Part shown: piece after piece, positions 25,801 to 36,155 of the stretch
Layout of the letters: each line of letters starts with the position of its first letter
Numbering within the stretch: position 1 is the stretch's first letter
Program-made: the position numbers and the translations under genes
The notes under the pieces: generated by a model
Databases searched by the model: none
Told to the model about the DNA's origin: nothing
The model's input: only the letters and a program-made list of their open reading frames with translations
Assembly: GCF_021155765.1 (NCBI RefSeq)
Contig: NC_060108.1
Span: 18,935,025-18,999,024 of the forward strand
Length of the DNA: 64,000 nucleotides
Source: Diprion similis
Lineage: Eukaryota > Arthropoda > Insecta > Hymenoptera > Diprionidae
Reading direction: 5' to 3'

Positions 25801-28800
25801 CATTAGTTTTATTAGTCAATAACTATTTCTTCTCCTGGTTTTTCAGCTCTGGGACCTGAGAGCAGGAAAGCAATTGAGAGAGTTTTCCGAACACAAAGGC
25901 TCGGTAACAACTGTTGAATTCCATCCTCATGAATTTCTTTTAGCCAGTGGCAGTACGGATCGCACTGTCCATTTCTGGGATTTAGAATCATTTCAATTAG
26001 TCTCTTCCACGGAACAATCGCAGTCCACCGCAATAAGGTGAACTTGAATACATTGATACATTGACAGAAACGAAGTATATAAATCATTGTCAATTCTACA
26101 TGCATGAATGGCATTTATTCAATAATTAATTAATAAAATGGTATTTAGATTATTTTTTTTCATTCTGTTGTTTAATTACACTGTAGTGAATGGATATCGA
26201 TTGAAAGGCTTACGGACCATTACAGACCAAATAATGTGCAATAATTAATTGTCTATATTATAAACAATGTTTTCTATCCAGGAGTCTCTACTTTAGTCAA
26301 GGCGGAGAGTGTCTTTTTGCTGGTAGTCAGGATATTTTGAAGGTCTATGGGTGGGAACCAACACGAACACTTGACTCGGTACCAACAGGTTGGGGAAAGG
26401 TTCAAGATATAGCTGTTGCACAAAATCAATTGGTAAATTCACTTAAATATTACTGAGAAGTGGTTTTGAATGAATTTTTTTCGTTAAATTGATGAAATTT
26501 TTATCGCCTTCTAGATTGGAGCTTCTTTTCACATAGCAAATGTTGTCCTGTTTGTTTGCGATTTAAAAAAAGTTGCCCCATTCGGAGGCACCCCTACACC
26601 TGGGTCACCCTTTAGTCACGGCAACTCGTTGAGGAAAAGTTTTTCCAAAGAGAGACCTCCCGAATTGAAGAAGCACAAGTAATGAATTTTTTTCATACAT
26701 TTAAATGCTCAATTTTTTTTTTGTTTCAGTCTATTTTTTCTGTACTTTTACTTTGTAGTAATATGAAAATCGTTTATCCTGATAGTAACCTTGCATTTGC
26801 TTATTTTCTTGATTAATAGATTAGACGTTAAAACAATAGAGGAAGCGGATAAATCTGGTACAGATCCTGAGGATGAAGTGATGCTAGCTGAAATACCGAA
26901 TGTCACAGATTACAGAGATGTCTTTCAACCAAACAGGTCTTGTAAGTATTTCACTGTATGTGTTGTATAAATTGATGTAACGTGTTTTGTTTAGTCTTCT
27001 TACAATTAGTTGTCAGCATTCCTGATCTCAAGGTTGACGTACTAGGGTTTTGAACTTATTATTGTTACAATCAAAAGTAATATATATAATAAAAGTATAT
27101 ATAAAATCAATATACACACAAGAAGTACTGTGGCTTTCGGGAGAACTTTGGTGATGAATAAATTATACCTTTTCTTTTTAATGAAGAACCTTTGAATATC
27201 TTGTTACTTCAAACAAATGTTGACTAGAAATGTCACTGTACAAAAAACATACACATGTGTACAGTAATAACTTAAAGCTAACAACTAACTGTGCATATTT
27301 ATATATATTCCAGTTTTTTGTGGTCATTATAAAATTATATGCTACGTCCATAGTTCGGAGTTAAAAATTCACTAATAACAAATCTTTTTGTAATAAACCT
27401 GATAACAATTTTTGTTCTAAAACGTTTGAAATGTTTTGAGTCAAGTATTATTTACTTTTTATTATGACAAAAGTTTTCGCTCAATCTTTTCTCTCGAAAG
27501 TTGGACAAAAAATCAATGACGTTTCATTGAATCCAAATTGATTTTCTTCTTTGATGGTTCAATCAGTCACAAAATTCGAAATGCTGTTCAATTATTCGTC
27601 AAATTTTCATCAGTTTCACTTCAATTGGAATTAGTATTAAATTTATGTACATTTTAGTTGCTACTAATCCAACTGGAAATCGAATACTTGCCAAACGTCC
27701 CTTCGTTAGAGATCCGTAATGTAATATACAAATTTAGAATATAGTTAGATAGATGTTGTACAGCTTGTGAAACAGCATGCTTTGCATGATATGTTTCAGT
27801 ATCTCGCACACCTCCCCCTGAACTAGAAGCTTTTGTCGAACCTGAAGAGTTGGGTGAGTCCTAACATAAGTCACTATTCATATACAGAAAACTATGACCC
27901 TGGTATATTAATGGTAATTTTAAATGCTACTCAATGTGATGAAGTGATTATTTCATGACGTGTTGGAGTAAGTTCTACTCATGTGGAACGTTGAAATCTA
28001 GTCAATGAGCAACACAGTAACAATGTTTCTTCAGAAAATTCCAAGGAGCCTGTAATTATTATTATCAAATTTTTATTGTTGTTCCAGATCCTACACAGCC
28101 GCAAATACTTCAAACACTGTCAACATCTTTGTCAAATTTGAATACAAATGAGTTAGACGAAGAGCCACCATCAATAATGAAGCCAGTACCAGTGCGTGTT
28201 CATCCCATAAAATCCTCGCCACCAGTCCAGCGTAACTTGATAACTTCTACAAGCCAAATAAGAGCAAATCTCCAGGCAAACAATGCAAGCAAAAACTCTA
28301 GAAATATATCAACAATCCCGCCACTTCGGCAAAGTATTACGCCATTGCTTGGCAAGAAAAATGTTGGAAATCAACCCTTAGGACCTCAGAGATCAAACTC
28401 AACGTTGACTCCTCGAGTCGCTCCTATGGCTGCCATATCTCCGGTAATGGATGACGGTAAAATTAAAAGTCGAGCGCCTAGCCCAGATTCTCCGAAACAT
28501 TGTCTGAAGAGACAGAGCAGTTGTAAAGAGAGAGAACAGGGCTATGAAAGTGATTATCCAATTCAGTAAGTGAGGTTTTGTATAATCGATAGAAATTGAC
28601 TGATCAATATTAATGACTTGATTTTTACTAATTTGTTCAGGCACCAAGTCTGAACTTTCGGAGTTGTATAAAAATATTACATATGTCTTGATGTTCGAAA
28701 CAGGATAAACAACATCAAACATAGTCCATCCGATCCTGCTTTGAATCGGCCAAACACTGCTCAATCACGATCAACATCGTTAAACAGAAATTTTTCTAGT

Positions 28801-31800
28801 TCAACTCCTTTATCAGCTCGAAATGCAGTGAAAAAGCAAAATAAAGCTCAAATCCAACCTAATGTAAAGGTTGAAATAAGGGTACCACAACTAAGGCCAG
28901 CAGTGGAAGAAAAGGTCAAAGATGAATTTGTTCCAATGATCTCTGACAAACCGAGCGGCCTTGATATGGATGAATTTTTACCGGTAAGGCATCGAGTTTA
29001 TCGGCATGAAAGAAGTAGAGTTTGGTTTGTTATACAAGATATGAAAAATTAATTTCATCTTATTTTCTTGGAGTGATTAGATTCTCCGTTTTTGGTATAA
29101 TAACTGCAACCTGTTGCTCGATCTTATCGTTTCAAGTATAGAAAATTGTACTTTGTGATAGTAAAGTTGTAATACCTCCCTCGTTCATTTTTCAGAATAG
29201 CTATGGTGGCAGGGCATTGGGTTACTCCCAATTAGGCGTCCTCCCAGAAATGTCAGAAGCTGAAGTACTGAACAGTATGATGCGCGGCTATGAGTCCATG
29301 ATGGCAGTACTTAACAGTCGTCATAGATCTCTGCAAATCATTTACTCGTTATGGCACAGCAAAGACCTCAAGGTACGACTATAAATATTTGTGAAGAATC
29401 AGCCGAAATACGGTTCCTCGCTCAAGAGACAACGTAGGGCATTTGTTGAATTTAAACAGATTTATAATATTCTTTATTTTTACACTTCACAGGCAGCGGT
29501 TGACTCGGCAGTAGCAATGAACGATTTGGCCGTTATAGTCGACCTTTTAGGAGTTATTACCCTTAAACCGTATGTATGAACAATACCCGATTTATAGTTT
29601 AATCAACACGTGATGATTCTTGAAACAGTGCAGCTTTCAATTTTATTTTCAGAACCATTTGGAATTTAGACCTATGTAATTCTTTGCTTACCTCCATCTG
29701 CGATCTACTTCAAAGTAAATACGAAATGTAAGTTGAACAATTAATTTGCAGTCATTTTTCGATTAACACTAAGTTCAGGTGGAGTAATATTTAATTTAAG
29801 AAGTACCATTGAAGTGGCCGACACAAGTTCAATAATAAGATTTTATTTTCGTGCAAAATTTTCACGGTATCATATACGAATATTCGAATGCTTATCTTGT
29901 TATTGATGAAAACGTGAAGAGGTCGGCAGTTGCGATCTTGTGAATATAATTGCAGAGTGGGAGCAGCACCGGGAAATCAGGGAAATTCATCAAATTCGAA
30001 TTCAACTCAGGGAAATATTAAGACATATTTCTGTTTTGTTTTTCAAAATTATTTCAGCTTTATTAATAATAATTAACAAAAAACGAATTATCAATTCGTG
30101 CGAGATTGAATGATTTTTAGATTTTTAGTTTGATGTAAGATCTGTTTAATTTTATTACACTATTCTCTACAAACTATTCTGAACAGCATTTATATAACCA
30201 TTTCTGAAAAATAAGAGTAAGTATTAATGGTGAAAGAATGGCAGGGAATTTCGGGAAACAGGCTCTGACAATTAGGAAAATCTCGGGGAATTTTGTAATC
30301 CGGTTTCTAGCGCCACCTTGGCAAGATCTTCCTGTCTCAATGGTATCCAAGAAATAAAGAAATACTGCAAAACTTGATCTACGAAGTGGTCATAAAATAA
30401 ATGCATTTTTTTACAAGTTCAGTAATAATAGAAACACATCACTACATTACTAATATCGATTCGAAATTTTTTCGTTCGTTGTTCGTAAATAGATAATATC
30501 TAAATAAAATTGTAGAATAATGCGAAAACTGTACGAATGTGTTTTTGACAAATGTGAGAAAATTTATGCAAGTTCCAGAAAGCAATAGGTTTTCAGTAGT
30601 AAAATATCAGCCTAATAATAATTCTCACATCAGATTTTTTATTATACGTATAAAGAAACGGATAAGTTCACATAAATTACCAAATTGATATGTAAAAATT
30701 CGTTTCTGTAAAAAAACTTCTGACGAATAGCAACAACTTTTTTTTTCTGTCTTTCACTTCCTCATGCATTTCGAATTGTCATGAAGTGCCGTCACTTCTT
30801 GGGGTTAAAAAATCCGACCACATCGTAACGTCCGTATAAACCTTATGAGTTGTAGGACGCGATTGTCTTGCGAATGAACTGCAGACAAAGAAAGACCTAA
30901 GGCTTGAGTTATTTTCTTTACGTTCGTCACTTGTTTTTTGATCTTCCATTCGTTTTGTAATTCGGTTTTTTTTCCATATAATTTGATCTTCCAAAATTTG
31001 TTGTTTTTGTTCTACCATAATTAATTCGCCTACATGTCGTGAATAAGAGAAACAAAGAGCAAGAGACATCCTTGAAACGTATACCCTTTTCCATTTCTTC
31101 CTCCAAACTTTGTCTCTCCGTTCTTCTCCCTGTTACCCTGCGAATCCTTCTCTCCTCTCCTCTTCTCGTCTCTCTCCCTTTAATTTCTTATTCGTCCCCC
31201 CGCCTCATCGTCCGTAAAAACGTTCTCTGCTGGGGGGTTACAGGGGATTTCGGTATGGGGAAAGAGAGAAGGGCGAGGGCGAGGGTGAGTGTGAGGGTAT
31301 TAGGGTTGCGCGTCAATATGTACTCGCGTGTACGTGAGAATAGCGAACGGTTTGAATGCACGTATTACGGGATAGCTCGGGTTGAAACGGGCTGAAGCAG
31401 TTCGTATTTTATGATGAGCATAAAGGAGGCGGATATAATTAGCTGAGACAATTGCTTCTGACAACGAGAGGCTGTACGTACGATAGGCAGATGCAAATTC
31501 GAGTTCAAATTCAAATACGAAACCTCGAGTTCCCTTTTGTATTCACGGATTGAAATTTGAAGGACATGTGAGACACGGACATATGTTGACACGCGCTTTC
31601 TCACTGTCCCATTGCGTCACTCTGCCCGTTTCAAATTTTGTGCATGTGTATATAAAATATCAACAATTTTTTTAATAGACCCTGATAGTCACTTTTAAAT
31701 ATAACGAAATATCATTGGTATTTGTTATTTTTGGCTATTTGATTTTTCTATTTGATCTCTTCTCAAATACAATAAAAATACGTTTTGAGGCTAAAATGAT

Positions 31801-34800
31801 GAAAGCCTGAAATTGTCACGGAACTTTAACAGTCTTCTTCATGCCAGTCATTGAACTTGAATTATTCTAATTTTTGGTCTAGATCTTAAAATGCGTGATT
31901 GTACATAACTCGACAATTTATGTTTGGTTTTTTTTATTTGAAAAAGTGCGGAAGCTGTTCACCATTTTTGTTTACCCTTAACGAATATATCCTTTCCTTG
32001 ATCCGATTGCGAAAGTATGTCTAATGATGAAACAGGTGATCGAGGGAGATTTTGATTTTAATGTTCGCACCTGTGAACCATATTCAAATGCACCTTACCT
32101 GTCCCCGCGTTTCCGGATCAAATGTAATTTCAATTAGGCTACCTTAACGCGTGAATGACTCGCTGCTCCTCGGACGAGTGCCGACGATAAGGATACAGTT
32201 TAACAACCAGTTGTATAAGGTTACCGACTTCGGTACGGGGGTGAAGATTAGGGTCAGCTGTCAGACGGCCTGCTGCCCAATCGGCAATTAGCTCTATCCA
32301 CTTTTATGGTATACTGGAACGTGACCCGAGTCCTGTAGGTGCATGCAAGGTTTGAGGACCTTCGGCTCTACGGGGTGTTTCTCCATATTCCATATTTGCC
32401 CTGACAAATACTTCACTTATACAAATGTCGGAAAATTGTCAATTGAAAATCCTTACCAACTTCGATTCGACGAAGTTATGCAATACTGACATGACGAAAA
32501 TACAAGATCCAGGACTTAATTTTTAGTTCACTAGATCCTGGTTGTTACCCAATATAATTACGTAGCATCATTGGTATCCTCTGACTTCGGTGAAACTATG
32601 TCCGATGGAGAAATCTGGTGAATCAGTGCGCCAATACTTTTCAGTGTTGGTTTATAGGTACTGTGTGAATCAACAGGATGATCGATTTGAAAAAATCAGC
32701 TAGCAGAAAGTAGAGGATAGTAGATGCTTAGTCTGTTTCATTTACTAATAATTTGCTACTCACTATTTGAATGTAAACCGAATTAATCGCGATAAAAATA
32801 CACTGTTTCTTGTTCGCAAATTTATTTGCCAGTGGTTTGTCGTGTTACAAGAAAAATCCGTTCAACCTTGTTGTGGCTAAATAAACTCGCGTCCTCTGAA
32901 ATGGATAAACGGTTCAAAATCTTTTGGATACACAACATTTTTTATTGAAATAGAAATGCACTCGATTATCCAACGTGAGCCTGCAATTCGAATCGTTGTT
33001 ATCAGAAATCACAAAAAACGATCTTTTGACCGCTAGATAGAAGAAAATCTGAAAAAATATTTCCATATCCTTTTCAACTCGGATAATCTCAATCACAGAA
33101 CGCGGGTTGTCGAATGGTTGCCGATAAGGGTGCCTGAAAACCGCAACGTTTTCCTTTCCTGTCGGGTCGAGAATGCAACGTCATAATGCCGACGCTGCGC
33201 GCGGTGAACTCGGTTCACATTTATTTCTACGGAAAGGATCAAGATCTGAGAAATCTGTGTCGTTTATTTTCTTCACGAAAGTCTCTTTCAGAATATGAAA
33301 ATTCACTGTGGGTGGTTCTCAGTTTAGGGTCACCCCGTATAACGTTTGACCCGCAGCGAAGGTAGAGCCTCCCGTTTGGCTGCAGTCAGTTTAACTGAAG
33401 CCTAATTTTCAGCCTGGGTAATTTCAACGGCCCTTTCACGCCGGAAACACAATACGTATAACCGATGCCTTCGCAGCCGTACACAACTCGCTCGTGAAAA
33501 CGTAATTAAATCATTAAAATAGACGCCGCATCCAGTACAATTCATTTTCAGCTTTATATAGATGTCTTTCCTGGTATTTCCTTGTTTCTGCATCATTTTC
33601 ATTTACCGTATTTCTTATAATTTGCTTTTACTTTTATTGGAATGTTCAGGTTACGATTCTCAGGTAAAAATGACAATAATTTTTTTTTTTATGTAAGCAG
33701 GATATTTCCAGTTACGAATGTTGCATTATTAACTTTTTATGCCTTAAGGTATGACCAAATTAAATGCATCTTTTTGTTTACAATTTTTTTTCCACCCCCC
33801 AACGGTATTTATATTTTCTGTATTTTTTATTTTTACTAATCCTTTTTGAACTCTGTATTTCCACGGCTGACGCGCAGATACTACCAGGAAGCAAACATTT
33901 ATACGCTCTGCAGTCAAGGGGCAACAGCTTGTGACTGACCCAGCTAATTACAAACAAGTTTCGATTTTTTTTCGTTCCTAACAATTTTTCACCTCCATTT
34001 TTTCCCGGCTTATCGTTGTTTTTTCTCATGCTGCAGCTCTCGAAATACAGGTTATCGTAACGATTAGAAGTTCTTTCCCCAATAACTTGCAAGATATTGA
34101 TCGTAAATACATTTGTCTTGAATAAAGTTTAAGTGATTCAGGAAATCTGAACGTAACCGTATACCGACTTATATACCTATCAACACGATATGTTGTATGC
34201 ATAAAGACGATTATCGGACGCGGTGGAGTGTTGCGTGACGATTCAATGATTTTATGGTATTTAGATCTACCGCGTTATTTGACACGCCTCGGAACAGTGT
34301 GAGAAAAAAAGAACGAACTCTGATCTCGCGTAATGTATTCATCGTGAAAAGGGGTGTCCTGAACTGTGTCGCATTGGTATACATAGAGATGTCACACACG
34401 TGGGGTGGTGCGATGCTTATACCTACTTTATACCTACAGCTCTATGTATAATGCATACCTTGTAGAGGAACGACTCTCGATTTACGTACCATTTAAAAAT
34501 AAAAATAACACGGTGACTTGTAATGTCCAACGAGTTGATGAGAGGCTATTGCGTGCATTATTTTTATCTACGTTTATTTTTTATTTTTTCATCTTATTGG
34601 ACAAATCCTCGTTCGTTGTGGGAAATATTTGGCGTAGAAAATGCCGGACATAAATATTACATTTAGGTTTATATGTGTGCGTGCGATGACATAAATTTAA
34701 CGTGCGATGGCAAATCGTACGCTCTGGATGCAGTTCGAAAACGGGTGCGTGCAGAGGCTGCGCGCCCAAAAATTCGTCACGCCTTATACGGTACAAGAAA

Positions 34801-35666
34801 GGGTTAACTAGTTCTGGACATTTGGACTAGGGCGAAGAATGGGCGGGTGTCTGGCTTGATAGAAGAGCCAAATGTACCGGGGAATCGCCGCGGCGAATCG
34901 AAAGGGTTGTAAATGTCGGATGATGCGGAATATCGACGGGGCGTTAAGTTGAGGCGCTTCTCTGTAACTCGCAGTCTCGATTCATCTGTAGAATACATTT
35001 TTATTTTATGATCCCTTTTATATATGGCGCACGCGATCCTTTGTGCTTTACTTTGGTTCGATAAGGGGTGTGGGATCTGAAAAGTAAAAGGCAGTATAAA
35101 AATTTGTTACTTTTCAGATCGAAAAGTATTCGGAATCAAAGTTGTTCCGTTGCTTGATCCAATTGATCAAATTGATCCAATCTTTTAATCCACAAACAGT
35201 TTACTTCAAATTTATATATTTTACAATATAGACAGTCAGCTATTTTTATTTCTGTTCTATGATATTACTTGGGATAAAATTTGTAATTGTTGTTTTTTTA
35301 CTCCATTGATTTCAGGTACGTATCAGTGGGCTGCACGGCTCTCAGGTTAATACTTCGTAATTTCTCACCTGTAATCAAGTCAAACGTCCAAGCTCCGTTA
35401 CATACGATCGGTGTCGACGTTTCTCGCGAGGAAAGGTAGGTCCAATGATTAAAGCTGAAAAATGAAGTGTTCAAAGTTTTTTTTACACGCGGATGGAGTG
35501 TTATCATAATCGTTGAATGTATTTATCCTGCAGGTACCACAAGTGCGTGTCCTGTTACGAAAAATTAATGTCGGTGAGATCGGTTTTACTTACAAAGCAA
35601 AATATGCCTGGGAAAATTGGCACGACATTTCGAGAGCTAAGTAACCTGATGCAGGCTCTTGAGTGA
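22814..35666 (+). CDS. KATNB1: Katanin p80 WD40-containing subunit B1
   Basis: Fifteen exons: 22814-22847, 23419-23549, 24560-24904, 25847-26037, 26282-26432, 26515-26678, 26820-26941, 27800-27853, 28088-28565, 28704-28983, 29196-29372, 29493-29569, 29653-29727, 35316-35435, 35534-35666. They read as 843 residues. Six WD40 blades occupy residues ~15-285 (for example [13 protein letters not shown] and [13 protein letters not shown]). A Ser/Pro/Asn-rich linker spans ~300-645 and is longer than in human (655 residues in total). The con80 domain fills 651-843, starting [14 protein letters not shown]. Katanin p80 targets and activates the p60 AAA ATPase (con80 binds p60) to sever microtubules at centrosomes, spindles and cilia. 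The last two con80 exons lie beyond a 5.6 kb intron; without them the domain would be incomplete. The ATG at 22,814 (accgaaaATGGCT) is the first in frame. Confidence 0.95.
27659..27719 (+). CDS. KATNB1: Possible alternative terminal exon of KATNB1
   Basis: An acceptor (acattttag) precedes 20 codons that continue in the phase left by the exon ending at 26,941. They read [20 protein letters not shown] and then stop. Using this exon would end the protein after the WD40 part and remove con80. Reading through to the next exon from a donor inside it would shift the frame. I infer an alternative short isoform or a chance exon-like stretch. Confidence 0.25.
29955..30300. repeat. Possible degenerate interspersed repeat
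   Basis: Copies of the theme gggaaatcagggaaattc, tcagggaaat, cagggaatttcggga and ctcggggaattttg occur around 29,970-30,025 and again at 30,240-30,295, flanking AT-rich sequence. This looks like an old repeat or element remnant, but I cannot name a family and see no clear terminal inverted repeats. Confidence 0.25.
30308..30321 (-). promoter_or_regulatory. CTCF-like binding site in the large KATNB1 intron
   Basis: The minus strand reads ccaaggtggcgcta. Its core aggtggcgcta is the form typical of the Drosophila CTCF motif. Motif match only; it may mark a boundary or loop anchor within the intron. Confidence 0.45.
31080..31300. other. Polypyrimidine tract switching to G-rich tract
   Basis: From about 31,085 to 31,205 the plus strand is almost all C and T. 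From about 31,230 to 31,310 it becomes G-rich, with runs spaced gggcgagggcgagggtgag followed by more ggg runs. At least five G-triplets with short loops could fold as a quadruplex in the KATNB1 pre-mRNA or the DNA. The pyrimidine part could form triplex DNA. These are structural predictions only. Confidence 0.4.
35074..35120 (+). repeat. Perfect 14-bp inverted repeat (hairpin) in KATNB1 intron
   Basis: gatctgaaaagtaa at 35,074-35,087 is the exact reverse complement of ttacttttcagatc at 35,107-35,120, with a 19-nt spacer. The right arm contains a splice-acceptor-like ttacttttcag. The pairing does not extend beyond 14 bp, which is short for a microRNA precursor. It lies about 200 nt before the penultimate KATNB1 exon. 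Confidence 0.7.
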
Positions 35667-36133
35667 ATTGAAATTTTGTGTATTGTCAATTATTGAAATA
35701 TTTTCGACCACCGACAATGTGCAATTTTAAAAAAATTAAAGGTGAAGAAAAACATTTGTCCACAATCATTATATTGTTTCAGTGAAATTCGAGGTAATAA
35801 AAATAAAATTTCAGTGTTCGAACGATGACGATTGTGATCATGTGCTTAATACTAGTGAGTGAATAAACGAATGACACAAATTTGAATACAAAAAGGAATT
35901 GATAATAATTGAAAAAGAGTAAAGAAAAAAAAACTTTTACTCGCAGTATATATTGTGGATTCAATAACAATTTAATAATAGATGATCAAGTGATAATTGA
36001 CGAGGCGTATGAGATATTTACTTAAAAAAAAGTGTTGGCCTCGACACACTCGGTGATGTCACACCGTTGCAGATTGAGGACCGATATAATTATGCGTACA
36101 ATTAATGATTAAATAAATTTCGGACTGGAATGA

Positions 36134-36155
36134 GGGCGGGGGTGGGGGTAGGGGG
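36134..36155 (+). other. Strong G-quadruplex motif downstream of KATNB1
   Basis: Four G-runs of 3, 5, 5 and 5 bases are separated by loops of only 1, 1 and 2 bases (C, T, TA). This is a near-ideal quadruplex motif on the KATNB1 sense strand, 468 nt after its stop codon. It could act in transcript 3' end formation or polymerase pausing, which is inference. Confidence 0.75.

Larger units (their letters stand above)
29728..35315 (+). other. Large KATNB1 intron, no nested gene recognised
   Basis: The 5.6 kb between the exon ending KYEM and the exon starting YVSVGCTAL hold no frame that looks coding on either strand. Contents noted separately are a repeat-like segment (29,955-30,300), a CTCF-like site (30,308), a polypyrimidine then G-rich switch (31,080-31,300), an E-box and homeobox-site-rich stretch (32,090-32,360) and a perfect hairpin (35,074). 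All other introns of this gene are under 1.2 kb. Confidence 0.7.
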
